The notes below the pieces were generated by a model. It was not told where the DNA came from. It did no database searches and saw nothing but the letters and a program-made list of their open reading frames with translations. Shown here one piece after another: positions 24,517 through 37,420 of a stretch of DNA of 64,000 nucleotides. How positions within the stretch are numbered: position 1 is the stretch's first letter; each line of letters opens with the position of its first letter. Where the stretch lies: the NCBI GenBank assembly GCA_964019165.1, contig OZ025267.1, positions 21,970,003 to 22,034,002 on the forward strand, in the 5' to 3' direction. Made by a program: the position numbers and the translations under genes. The stretch is from Mastigias papua (taxonomy: Eukaryota > Cnidaria > Scyphozoa > Rhizostomeae > Mastigiidae).

Positions 24517-27500
24517 CAAAGTCATTTTCAGAACTAGGCAAGACATACAGAAATCTAACCAACTATAATGCATGACAATAATTCTCATACCTGAAAACTG
24601 TTCAGAGTTTCGGGATTCATTTGACATTTTCCTTCTTGTAAGGAAAGGGAGCTTGAAAAAATGCTTTCCTTGAGGGTTTGTTTTTCTATTGCATTCATTG
24701 TGCCTAACTGACTTTTCCATAGTCTCAAAAATAACCAGCAGTCCTTGTATCGCCTTTGTCACAATATAAATGATTTTCTTCTCTTTTGCTGATTATTCAA
24801 GCTGTGTGCAGAGTATCACTAGCACATTTCTTGTCGTACAGATTTTAAAAAGTCCTGGAAAATAAGAATCGTAATAGAAGAACTTGTAAGTCTTCATAAG
24901 GTCATATGAAAATAGAACATAATGAGCAGGTCTTCACTCTGATTGCGATAATTTCTACGGAACCGCATGCTCTGGCCGAAAATAATAGCTCCTGCTGAAA
25001 GTGAGTTAGCTCTTTTGTGGGTGCATCGAAATTTGTCTTTGAGGAAGTAAAATTTGATGCAAATGATACTATAACTTGATGTAGATTAATAACCATTGGC
25101 ATAAGGGGGCCTTAAGTTCTGAAGGCTGCAAAATGTCTGCCGGGATTATCGACGGTCCGGGATGGAGGACGCTTCCCAAAGTCGTATTAATTTGCAACTT
25201 TTTTCAATAATAGCTGGCATTTTTAGGAATAAATTACCCGAAGGAAATGGATTTCTACCGAAATGGCAGGCGGCAGACCACAGCCCTTGCATCCTGAGCT
25301 TATGTTACCAACTACTGCCATTTCCAAATCTGAAGGTAAATTTCTTCTACATACCCCTCACCCAAAATTCCTTCGGCACGCCACTGACTTTGCAAATCTT
25401 TTGGTTAACTGAATGCGTTAAGTAAATGGGCTGATACGACTTCAAAGCATCAAATACTTTATAACAAGCTATAACCAGGACTTAGGAAACTAAAGTATGG
25501 CGGGTCAGCTGACAGCAAACAAGATTCCAACGTTTCGCGATACGCTGGGAAAGAGCGACTACATGGTGGTCACTTTAAGGCGGTGGTTTTTAATGTTTTG
25601 AAAATTGTTTGATCATTCAGGCTTGATTACACCCTAGCTCATTGACTTTCAGTTGACAGTAGAAACTTATAAGAATTTCATTGACTGGTTTAAACCATGG
25701 TGGTACAAATGATACTTGATTGATTTTTAGATGTTGGAAAAGAGATTTACCCATTATTTCCACTGAGTGTCTGAATGATTTTTTACAATAAGAAAACATC
25801 TGACCCATCATATTAGACCTTCCCCCATACTATTGCTCCTGAACAGCTGGTTCTATAACATGTGTGAACTGGAATATTTCGTTAGATTCTTTAGTGGTAT
25901 ATCCTTTACGCTATTTGAAGCTCTCATTTGGACATCTTACTTTATGATTATCAGGCAAATCAAATTTGAATTTAAGTCTCCAGTTCAAAGTCAGCATTGT
26001 GCTTGCGGAGGAACACGACAGAAGTAATCACTAACAATCTTATTGTTTTTCTATACTCTTATTGTTTTTCTTACTTTAAATCACCGCTTTAGGACATTCA
26101 TGCAAGTTAGAGTACACAATTAAAAGAATTACAACTTTTTATGAGAGGAGTTTTGTGCGTAGATGATAAACTATTTTCGAATGTCGAAATTTCATATCAT
26201 TTTTCAATCATCTTTTAACGTGTTAGGCCCACTCTCGACTTTATGAGAGTAATAATGCAAGGTGTTGCTTATGTATACGCACACATATATAAATATATGG
26301 GAATGCAAATCGCGATCAATATAAGCTCACATAGATTGCACTTTAAAATGCAGATAACGAAGAACGCTGTTTATACTCACCGGAAAATTCTTGAGTTCTC
26401 AGCTACGAACTTAAGGTCGGTTTTTGAATTGATTGTTGAATGAAAAGTCGACCATCTGCGGGAAGGATCCAACAAAACATCTGACAATGCAGTACTATTC
26501 AAATCCATTGTCCTCAGACTAACTGAGGTCATCTAAGTATGACATATTAATGTGATTATGCATGCTATAATAGTTTTTTTAAACGCTACATGTAAGATAT
26601 GTGAATATTTCATAGTATTTTGTAGCAAAGTACACTTTCTAGTCATATTAATTGCTATTCAAACACTCTAAAATCTATAATAAACGTGCGAATGTTAGTT
26701 GAAAACCTCCCCCGCTACTTATTTTGACACCCTCTTTTATTAATTTTAACAATTTTGAAGTTGCTTTCTAAATCTGCGTACATCATTTGTCCGAACATGC
26801 GAATGCAGCGACTGCTTTTAAACTTAGTTAATGTCTTATAGTTTGCTGTTTTTACGTGACGTTAGCACTTGGTAGGAACAGGCATGCCAAGACGCTTATG
26901 ACCCCCTCATATATGAATATTGGAGTTTTAATTACCCCACCTCCCACTCATCTTAATTTGAACCCCCGACTGTCAATTTCGAAAACTTGTTAGACCCCCA
27001 TTTATTGTGATCCCCCATTTATTACAGGTTTTAGAGTATAGTATCTATCTGTTTCAATGCTATTTTCAGTGGCGTATTTAGAGGGAAGTCAAGGGAAGTG
27101 AAAGCTTCCATAAAGAGCTAAACTGCCATTTTTGTTGGAAAATTTCTTTTCTTATCGGAAAAGTAACACATGGAATGTACCATCCCCTTGCATAGATTTT
27201 TCTGTCTCAGTAGCCGACTATTTTGTGAGATTACATTGCGGTTTCATTCCAGTTAAAATCAAAACCTCAGTTTCTTGCCAATAACTTAATACTGATAATG
27301 ATAAGTCCTTGTCTAACTGTTTTTAAGCAAAGCACATAGCGATTCAATCTTACCCATGGGAAGAGCTGCTGAAGTGGAAATTCGAGGGTCGATTAATGTA
27401 GTTCAAAGTATGCTAGCTAGATCAAACTTGTCGAGACGAATATATTTTTTGTCGGTTCATGTCCTAAAAGCAATTGTTCTGCGCTTAAAATGCAAAATAT

Positions 27501-27930
27501 ATCAGTTTGTGCTAGGCTGTAAATAGCTGAATAACTTAACGAAGTGAAAAACAATGAAGCATCTCTGATTGCAAATAGGCGTTGCTTCCACGAACAGTTT
27601 ATTTTAGAGGTAGCTAATCAACCTTGTATAGAGCTTTATAGATTGTTTCGCTGTGCCCCCTAAATGGCATAAGGGAAGTTAGAACATTTAGGTTTTGGAC
27701 AATCAAGGTATTTATCCATATGCCCATCGCAACAACTCTACAAAGATGCTGCCTTCTTTCAGCTGCCTTTACAATATTCTAACTGCACCGAGGGGTACTT
27801 TTTTACTGTTAAAAGCACTATTTTTTACTCAGCTTATCATGCAGTGATATTCCGTTCCATGTAGTTGGTAAGAATATACCACAATATGAAAATTGAGCAA
27901 TTGGCATCTAGCATATAATAGGATAAAAGT

Positions 27931-27967
<37 letters not shown>

Positions 27968-29198
27968 CTACAGTAATAAAATAATACAGAGGTAGTCTAG
28001 TAAAAGACATCCCTGATGTCGCATTTCCTTAATGTTTACAGTTGACTTAAACAGCGTTAAACATTGCATGCTACCATTATCTGCATGACATGCAGGCATA
28101 GGTTAAACGCAAGTGACGTAAGACGTAAACCAAAAATGCTGTAGAGTATTGGTTCATACTACCAAGTTTGAAACTCAACAGACCAGCATACGTTATTCGC
28201 AAAGGGAGCTGAGCTCTCCACAAGCCTCTCCTCATCTTCACAAGGGGGACTCAGCCCTGGAGCCCCCTTCACATCACTCCTGATATGCACTGAACCCACT
28301 ACTATTCGTAACTGTCTTGGATAGCCTGACAGACGACATCTACTGTACTTCGAAACACCTTGGGACAGCACTCACCTTAATGCATCGTACCTTAGACTAT
28401 CATCTAATTTTCTTATCTCAGAAATGCCCCCTATGTTAAAACCCCCTAAGCATAACTGTGGTTTACTCCTTCATCAAGATTCAAGCTGCATCTGGATTAT
28501 TCAAATTACTGTAAGAATTTTGCAAATGTCTTTCAGATAATTAGGCCTAAGTGCTCCATCTGGTGTAAAATTAGGTTCTCAAATGTGAGGAAAGACTACG
28601 AAGGAATACTGTTTGAGAAAAATGAGGTGAGCATGTGATAGCTTTAGTCAGCACAGGCTGAAAGATTGTACATTAATTAGATCTATGTAAAATTTACGTT
28701 ACATTTGATTTAACGAAATACCTCTAATACCCGCCAAAAGTCATTGGGAAGCTCGCAAAATATGATAAAAACCAGATTCCTCTTTAACGCTTCTTCCTTG
28801 CGCATTACACACACCCCTTCCCCCTCTGAATAGCATTGTTTTGTCTATGAGGCACTTAAACTGTGTTGAAAAATCTCCCAAAACTCAACACTGTTTGGGA
28901 GGAGGAAGAGGAAGAAATTTATGTTCAGAAGAAGACAAGTGCTAAGTATCCCATGACTTTTCACGACCATTATAAGGCCTAGTTACATTTCATACTAGAG
29001 CAAAGTGAGACAGGAAGTGACGTAATTGGCACTGTATCCGATAACTGGTGAACAAAGTTGTTCCTTATAGAACATTTGATAGTGACTTTGTATCAGATAT
29101 GTAAAACAACGATTCTCAAATACTACTCAAAACTCAGTATTCACAACCATCTCACTAATGCTTGTCATTAATTACTAGATTTGTTAACATGCAACTGA
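24517..29198. other. intergenic DNA between convergent genes A and B
   Basis: No gene recognised. It holds a dispersed repeat near 25160-25384 (right edge CACGCCACTG, hAT-like), a CAGTGGCG-type transposon end at 27067, a short AT array at 27937-27962, and a GC-richer block at about 28180-28375 whose minus-strand frame has no recognisable domain. The rest is AT-rich and unremarkable. Confidence 0.45.
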
Positions 29199-29938
29199 TT
29201 ATTCAGAGATTGTCACAAATCCATATTCTCTGGCAGTATTCCCACCTGTGACTCCACTGCAACTACTTCCTCCACAATATGAGCCCCCTCCACCTCCAGC
29301 AGTATTTGCATGTCCTCCGCTTCCACCACCGGAATAGCCTCCACCACCACCAGATGCACCATTATCTTCAGAGCCACCACCACCACCTCCAAAACCTCCA
29401 ACAGCACCAGGAGTGGGACCACCATTATTTCCTGAATTCATTCCACCAGTTCTACCTCCAATCCAATTTTCGGATTTACCTCCTCCTCTTTCTCCATGTG
29501 AAGTACCAGCGCGTCCTCCGCCAACACTATTCCAACCGGCACCTACACCTCCATGGTAACTTCCTGTATTACAACACTGTCCAGCTTGTCCTGATGTCCC
29601 TCCTGCACCTAATGTAGAGCTTTTGCCAACAGCAGCAGCTCCACTTGTTCCAGATTGTCCATTCACACCATTCCAACCAGCTGATGCACCACCACCACCT
29701 CCAGCTGCAATGTATAACACACCTGAACTTGAATACACAAACGATCCTCCTCCTCCCCCTGTTCCTGCATTATCTTCTATGGACAAACCTAATGAAGCAG
29801 CAGTAGCTGTAGTCGACTGTCCGCCCTTCACCTCCACAGAATTGCCACCACGATGACCAACAACAATATTAAGGACATGACCAGCAGAAAAGTAGAAATC
29901 ACCTTGCATTGTTGCACCTCGACCTCCATAAAATGTCC
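29199..29938 (-). other. gene B terminal exon: glycine-rich cassette
   Basis: Same domain as the last exons of genes A and C. It differs from C at about one residue in twenty and from A at about one in eleven by eye. About 30 bp of the adjoining intron also match gene A (TCTCTGAAAAT.TT.TCTCATC before the acceptor) but not gene C. Confidence 0.9.
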
Positions 29939-32900
29939 CTACGATGAGAAAACATTTTCAGAGATTCATGGTTATAAGTGGGGAAGTGAAAAATACCGTA
30001 AATCCTCGAATAAGCCCCTGGAGTCTTATTTGCAAAATGATTTTTTAGGTGGGGGCTTATTCGAGTGGAGGGCTTATTCGGATGTGGGGGCTTATTCGAG
30101 GACTTAGGTACACGGAGCTGTTCAACAATGCATCATCGTTTTAACAGTTGATTGAGCAGATATTTCTGCAGCCTCGGTAGTTTGCTTTGTTTTCGAAAGA
30201 ATTCAATTGAAACGATAAGTTAAGGTAAAGCTAGTACAGTAAAAACCCTCATATAAGAAACTCAGTTTTTCTGATCAGGCTGCTGAGTTTCTTATAAAAA
30301 TGAGTTTCTTATAAAAATGAGTTTCTTATAAGACGATCAAAATAGCTGGACCAACTGGGAAAAGCGAAAACTCTATGACCGATAATAAATATTGTATCAT
30401 ATTGTATTTTAATTTCTTACTAAAGGCTTTGCATCATACATGTCATGAACCAAACACTCAAGATTAATGACAAAGGGCGCACTATTTACTTTTCACACAA
30501 ATTTTTAGTCCAAAAATTAGTGCTTATAACAAACTGGAAAAAATTCAGGCTGACCAATTTCCTATAGTTTGGTACATTTCTTTGAAAAAGTCCGCCTGGA
30601 GTTTCTTATAAGTACACTTCTTATATGCGGGTTTTTACTGTACTTAGAATCTTGAAGGGATGAACCTTCCGGAATTTCGTTGAATGATTTGAGTCAATAG
30701 ACGAGACTTATTTACAACGTAGTGCAGTTGAATTGAATTTAATCTTTCTTTACGGGTGTTGAACATTTCAAGATGACTGAATCTGTTTTGCTTATTTTTC
30801 GTTCAAGCCATCCCTTGGTTTACCTTGTATTAAAGAAGGACATTTCCTTTGAAGCACTTGTTGCAGGATCAGCATCATAGAATGTAGAATGTGGAATCAT
30901 TTTACTAAATCAGAGATGTTACTAGAAAGGTGAGATCGCTCTAAAGCAAGAGGAATTTCAATACAACAATTCAGACATTAGTCTCTTATATCAGCAATTT
31001 GAAAATGGGAGTAGCTGCTTAATAGCTTGAAAGATTTTCTGAAAGCTGACTGTCTTACGTGTAGAGATAAACAGTATATATGTTAATTGCTGAGGTGCTG
31101 GTAGTTCGAATTTTATGCTTTTGTGACAATGAGCTTGTATAAACTGTGAGTTTTCAATGTGGACTGTCAAGATCAGACAGGTCTTTAATTGCAAACTCAA
31201 CGCAGTGTGCAATTCAATTTTTCATGGAATAAAGCTGTATTGGTGTTATTCTGAAGTTTTATCTTATTCACTTACATAAAAAAATCAAATTTGCACCAAT
31301 TAGAACTGAGGTTGGTCGACCCTCTTTAATGTTTTCTGCTCCTCTTGTGGCCCCATTAAAAAAATAACATCCCACTCCTGAGATATAGCCCCTAAGATTG
31401 TATTGCACAAAATTGCCAATATGAAAGCAGGAGACAGTTATGGTATTACAATTAAACACACATAGCAGTATTTATTACCATAGCATCAATAATCCATATT
31501 CCCACTTCATAGCTGTAGAACATTTGGTTCTATATGTATGGTAATGAAAACAGTGGTTGGTAAGCTCACTGATAGCTCACCACTGTTCTGCCTTTCATTC
31601 TGTACAAATTAACTGATGTGAGTCATTTTCCCGCCATGCATCGATCACGGCACAACTTACATTAAAACTGTTAGAAGTTTTCTATCAACTATGCCTTTTG
31701 CTATTATGCCTTTAGGTAAAATGGCGCACAGCAAAAGATGAGGCTAAAGCTTGATAAAGAGCAATGCTATTAAGTAGCAAAGACGTAAACTTTGCTACAA
31801 ATCTCCCATTATCACTTAAACTTCTTCTTTTCGAAGTTGGACCATATATAATATTTTTGGAATAATTAGAAATTGTTACAAATATTTAGCTAAAATCAGA
31901 CTCCAGATAGATAACCAAATGTAATCAAAAAATTAACTGCTGCCCATTTTTGATTGGAGAACAAATAACACATCAAAATATTAAAGCACTTAGAAGATGG
32001 TATCTCACAGGTTTTGATACAATACAATTCAAACTTAGATTAAATACCTGGATAAGACCCATAATTTGTTACATGTTTACCACCTCGTGCACCTCCAGCT
32101 TTGATCGTATAGGTACCTGTTGTAGGAATTGTGTATTGTTGAATGACTCCACTTCTGCCCGTGTAACCAGCATTTGTGAAAGTTGTCGTAGTGACTAAAG
32201 ATTGAAAATAAACTGAGATCCAATCTATTTTGGTTAGTTAGCTCGTATGCTAGTAGCAGAATACGTTTCAAAGTCAAACCAATCCATTTTCAAAGCATCT
32301 TAAAGAGTGCTTTGAGAAATGTTTTCAACATAAATTATGGCAGAACTGGAAGCCATTTTCCGATTGTGCTTGAAAAAATATCATTCCTTGGCTGATGGAA
32401 ATGAGAAATTTGGAAATGAGAAGCATTGATCTAGCAACAACATGCAATTAGCAATAGAGATCAAGTAAGGTATATTTATTTTCTTTCAACCATTGCCATG
32501 GATCATGATAGCTAAGTGATTGATTAGAAAGCAAAAATAGACATTGACTGCTAATGAAAATTTTCAGAGATGTATCGAATCGATAATCAGTAATCAACGA
32601 TGGAAGGCCGAACAACGGAACCAATAGTTTAAAAGTGCGATGACTTAGAGTGAAACAATGCTATGGTTGAAAATTCATGACAATTTATCACATCGTATAG
32701 AAATGAATGATAGATAACCTCTTGTCTGACAATTGGTCCCGGTGTATCCTGCGGCACAGGAGCAAGTATATCTGTTCACATAATCTGTACATGTTCCACC
32801 ATTTTGGCATGGAGAGCTGCTACATTCATTTATGTCTGAAATTATAGCAATATATTATTAGCAAAGCTCTTTTTCAACAACATCTAACTTTGAATCCATG

Positions 32901-35900
32901 TACAGTTCAAACATGCAAGGTGAAAGTACATTTAATTTCAAACCACACAATATCAATTATGCACATACCTGTTTGGCAATTTGTTCCTATGTAGCCTGCA
33001 GCACAGGAGCATGTGTATTTGTTCACGTGATCTGTACATGTTCCACCATTTTGGCATGGAGAGCTGCTACATTCATTAATATCTGAAATTACAATGGTCG
33101 AATCAGTAGAACTGGGTTCTCGTTGACGATTGTCCACGACAGAAGGACCAATGCCAAGTTAAATAAGGCCCTCGAAAGAGCTTTGCAAATTGCATGCAAA
33201 GATATGGGAAATAGTTCTGCTAATAGTTTAAATAAATCACTGATAGTCCATCACCGCAATTTGCAGTTGCTTATGATTGAAATATTCAAAACAAGGAACA
33301 ACCTCAATCCAACTTTTATGAAGGATATCTTTGCAGAAAAAAGAGCTATTATAGCCTGCGAAATCCAAATCTTTTGCAACTTCCGATAGTAATAACCGCA
33401 ATATGTGACACAGAAAATATTCAGTGTAGAGGCTGCTCTTTATGGTCCTCACTGCCCAACTTTTTGAAAGACAGTAGCACTTTGCAGCACTTTAAAAGAG
33501 AATAAACCAGTGGAATGGTATTTGCTGCAACTGCAGAATGTGCAAAGCTTTTATTAAGGACTTAAGCTATTTAGATTAGTTTATTGTCCTTTTTAATTCA
33601 TTATAATTATATCCCATCCTTATTTCTAGCATAGTTGGCCTGAATTAGCTTTTTCTCGTTAGCTATCGTAGAAGTCAACTTCAAATAAATCGATGGTGAT
33701 GATAATGATGATGATGACGCATTCCTGTAACTTATTGACTATCCAACACAGTGGAGTGAAAGCTAGAAGATATCAAATGCAGAATGTTAAAAATGGACAT
33801 ACTTGTCTGACAATTTGTTCCAGTGAAACCTGCAGCACAGGAGCATGTGTATTTGTTCACCTGATCAGTGCATGTTCCACTATTCTGGCATGGAGAGCTG
33901 CTACATTCATTGATATCTGAAATTATAGTGACAGAATCAGTAGAATTGGGTTCTCGTTGATTGCATCCCTATAATGCATCGACAGTCCGAAGCAGTGGAA
34001 TGAAAGCTAGCAGATTTTAAATAAAGAATGTTAAAAATTGACATACTTGTTTGACAATTGGTCCCGGTGTATCCTGCGGCACAGGAGCAAGTATATCTGT
34101 TCACATAATCTGTACATGTTCCACCATTTTGGCACGGAGAGCTGCTACATTCATTTATGTCTGAAACAAAAATAACAGAATATGTTGAGCTGGGTTCACA
34201 ATAATGTCGTTCTTGTAATCCATTGACAGGCTAAAAGTCCGTTGCGAAGGAATATAATGAGTAATAAAGCACAAAATATCTAACATGGACAAACCTGTTT
34301 GGCAATTGGTTCCAGTGTAGCCAGCAATACAGGAGCATGTGTATTTGTTCACATGATCTGTACATGTTCCACCATTTTGGCATGGAGAGCTGCTGCATTC
34401 ATTTATGTCTAAAATAAAGTAACAGAATATGTTGAGCTGGATTCTCAATAACGTCATTCTTATAATCAATCGACCACCAGTAATTACAAGATTAAATCTT
34501 ATCAAATGATGCAATGCAAAACATCGAGTGTGGACCTGTTTGACGGTTTGTTTCACTGTAGCCTGGAACACAGGAGCATGTATATTTGTTTACATGGTCT
34601 GTACATATTCCGCCATGTTGGCATGGAGAGCTACTGCATTCATTGATATCTGAAATGTAACGTCATCATGCTAATTATAATTAACGTCCATACTTGGACT
34701 ACACTCACATTCCTTTGTCTTCATTTTGATCTGTTTTTGCTCCCAAAGGCGGAGCTGGTTTTCCTCTCTGTTCACACAACTCCATTTTCATACAGAAAAG
34801 GACATCTATCAATTGATGTTCATATTTGTCCTCAAAAACGCATCTGGTTGACGGCTTCTTTCATTTTGGCACTGTTAGTAGCTTACTCAAACTCTGCCAT
34901 TTTTGGTGTTCACGCTACAGAGTTACATTTTTCTTTAGCTCCTTTTTCATTTAACTCTGTTTTTATCATCTTTTTCATATAGCTCCATTTGGAAATGAAT
35001 GAGAACGCAAAGACAAAACGGAGCTAAACAGATCCGTTTTTGTTCAAGAAAGGACTAGTGTGAACGGGCATTTTCAATTCCCTCTTCGTGTGCCTTAATA
35101 GCAACAGACAGAAAGGCCTGTCATGGAATCTCAAAAATTTAGACGTCATTTTTCAAAGCACAAGAAGAATTCTAAGAGCGTTACATAAGAGTTTTGATCT
35201 GAGAGTGCATCTGTAGCCTTTGATTACTATTGTGAATTTTCACTTCTAGATTGTCTTTTTTGGCATATGTTCGAGCGATAACAACTACGATGAATTGCAA
35301 TTTTGTTTCCTTGCCATCATAACTCGTTTACACGAGAATCAGTAGAAACAGGCCTAAAAACCTTACTATTGATAAGCAATGTTCATACACCATTAAACCC
35401 ACAATGGTTGGATCTATCCTAATGTAATTAATAAGAAAAGTTGAATAGGAGTAAAGTTTTTGCTACCTGTCTCACAATTTATTCCAGTGTAACCAGGGAC
35501 GCATGTACAGCTATATCTGTTTACATGGTCAACACATGTTCCATTATTATGACATGGAGAGCTCTCACATTCGTTTATTTCTACAAGGAAAACAGGATAT
35601 CATAATTTCTTGTAAATGCCCAGAAATTTGCAGTAAACATGCTTTGGAGCGTAAAAGACAACCTATTGGCGAATACGAGAAATAACAAATATTAAGTGAA
35701 ATACATTGCAAATGCCTCACGTTTGACATCATAACTTGAGTTGCAAGGAAACAAGTCTTGGATATGGAAGCTAACATTGATAATGAATGGTAGAGACCTT
35801 ACCTTCACAGGTGTATCCATTGGATGATGAGCAAGAATCGAAGCAAGAATAGCCTGGGCTGCATGCAATCAATCTACAGCGAGGACTTGCCTAAATATGC

Positions 35901-37420
35901 AAAATACATTTTGATAAGGATACTCTTCAGTCCTGAAGGCTTTCAAAGTACTTAGGACTACCAGTGCTAAGATGGACAAGATTGAATCATGCAAAGTTAG
36001 AACTATCATGGGTGAAACTTTTGGTGTAAAGTAGAGTCTTAATAGTTTGTGTTCTACTCTGCACTTCAAGCAACTATTACTATATAAGAATTGGATTGAT
36101 TTTGGTCAACTGTAAGTGTGCATTGTTCAATATGCAAGCTATTGCCATCGCACACGATTCTTTTTATACAAAGGGTTCTAATGCCAAAAGCTGTGTTAGG
36201 AAAACCTAGCGCTTTATGACCTGATAGTGTTGAGATAGTTTTTAATAGAAATTGTGTGAGGTGTGGCTTTCCTATTTTACCAGCTACTTATATGGTGGAT
36301 TACTTGTGAGAAAGGTTTAAACAAGAGTGCTGTGACCTACCAAGTGTGAAAAATTTACAATCAGTCAGCTTCTTACCCACAAATGTTTTCACCATCAATA
36401 GATAATTTGCAGTTGCTAGGACGCAAAACAGTCCTTTGGCTTAAAAATATTGAAAGCGTTAAGTAATGCAGATAGGGCACCCAATGGATAAAATACCAGT
36501 TATGGCCCAACTAGGTTTTATGAAGCATTTTTTGTCTGTCAAACTTTAAGGGCTTCTCCAGCATTTAGTTAACTTCAACAGTGGGCTGAATGCGCATAGC
36601 AATCATTAATCTGATGCATCCATGCTTGAGGAGTTACAAATGCTTATGTTGCACCAATCCAGCAAAACAGTTGGCAAATAAACTTGAGGATAATTTGTGA
36701 AATTGTATAACAATTTTGAAACAGTTGCGTTTCTGACATAGACCAAATACATCAAAAGACATCAGCAACCGCTAGACTGTTACGTGAGTATTCGCAATTG
36801 CATTATGGGAAGCTTTCCTTAAAGTACAGAAAATTCTGTTCAAAGATGATGTTCGCTTCTTGGTTGGTGCATATTGATCATTAATCGGAAATAAATTTGC
36901 AGCTTCGTTTAGTTGATCATCGCTTTGGTATTTCGTGTACTGCAGAATGACAATAAAAAACATTTCATTTTCTTCAGGTAGTGCTTTTCGTCTTCAAATC
37001 AACATTCCTATTTTGCATCATAAAGAGATTACAAAAATGCAGTATGATAAAATAGAAGGACAGAAATACCTGAATAACTGGCTCATAGATGTTCCATTCC
37101 GGTTTGTCCAAAACTACTGCACTCGAGTTAGTGCTACGTATATCCAACAGTTCACAATTGTTTTCGTTTCCAGTTGCAGTCTTCTTAAAATTCACTGATA
37201 GACAATTGAACGTTTTCAAACAATCACGAACACAGTACGCTAACGATGTGACTTTTCGTAGAATAGTATTGGAGGAACCTGTGAGCTTAGCGTTCTTCTT
37301 GAATTTCTTGAGCATTGTATCACGGCGGCATTGCGTCCGATGAATTGTGACTTCCTCGCAACTGATTTCGTATTCATATATACAAATGAGACTAAACATA
37401 AGTAAATGAGACCAGATCAT
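29199..37420 (-). CDS. gene B: secreted PAN-EGF(7)-glycine-rich protein
   Basis: Exons in transcript order: 37420-37070, 35890-35803, 35580-35467, 34649-34536, 34408-34295, 34160-34047, 33916-33803, 33082-32969, 32835-32719, 32194-32048, 29938-29199 (2127 nt, 708 aa; intact frame). I start at the MIWS methionine because gene C has the same start and upstream DNA is not conserved. Residues 1 to about 18 are a signal peptide. Residues 20-117 are a PAN/apple-type domain ([34 protein letters not shown]). A 29-residue Cys-rich linker follows, then seven EGF modules (147-413), one per exon, with the calcium-binding pattern D/E-I-N-E-C and the hydroxylation consensus C-x-D-x4-Y-x-C-x-C. Residues 414-708 are the glycine-rich domain shared with genes A and C. 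No membrane anchor is seen, so the protein is probably secreted. It is convergent with A and tandem with C. Function unknown; matrix or recognition roles are inference. Confidence 0.85.
29994..30110. mobile_element. MITE with TCCTCGAATAAGCCCC ends
   Basis: Left end TACCGTAAATCCTCGAATAA; the right end reads inverted as TACCTAAGTCCTCGAATAAG. About 117 bp, with a third internal GGGCTTATTCG copy. It lies in the last intron of gene B, 56 bp upstream of the terminal exon. Confidence 0.75.
30237..30640. mobile_element. pogo-like MITE with CAGTAAAAACCC ends
   Basis: TA-flanked 404-bp element in the last intron of gene B. Left end CAGTAAAAACCCTCATATAA; right end inverted CAGTAAAAACCCGCATATAA. The left interior repeats GAGTTTCTTATAAAAAT. 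No transposase frame. Confidence 0.8.
33140..33700 (+). mobile_element. non-LTR retrotransposon tail in gene B intron
   Basis: Plus-strand frames carry the reverse-transcriptase C-terminal signature: [35 protein letters not shown], then after a frameshift [20 protein letters not shown] and HFKRE. Stops and shifts show it is dead. It ends in a GATGATGATGA microsatellite tail at about 33690-33720. It lies antisense to gene B between two EGF exons. Confidence 0.75.
34686..35065. repeat. intronic repeat paired with 45813-46165
   Basis: A T-rich element ending in GTGTGAACGGGC. It shares a series of segments (CTCCATTTTC, CATTTGTCCT.AAAA.GCATCTG, TAGCTCC.TTTTCATTTA, GAGCTAAA.AGATC.GTTTTTGT) with the repeat in gene C. 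Both lie in an EGF-array intron of their gene. Probably a hAT-like MITE. Confidence 0.65.

Larger units (their letters stand above)
32719..35580 (-). repeat. gene B EGF-exon array (7 units)
   Basis: Six 114-bp exons and one 117-bp exon, each encoding one calcium-binding EGF module of 38-39 residues with symmetrical phase-1 introns. Exons 34160-34047 and 32835-32719 differ at only two bases over 114, while their introns do not align. The 5'-most unit (35580-35467) has the ESSPCHNNG variant and pairs with the 5'-most unit of gene C. Confidence 0.9.

Noticed and set aside
34155..34571. 138-codon frame running through an EGF exon and its intron, with similar cases at 44865-45203
   Set aside because: Frame continues through intron; the EGF exon itself is bounded by good splice sites and a fixed 114-bp length.
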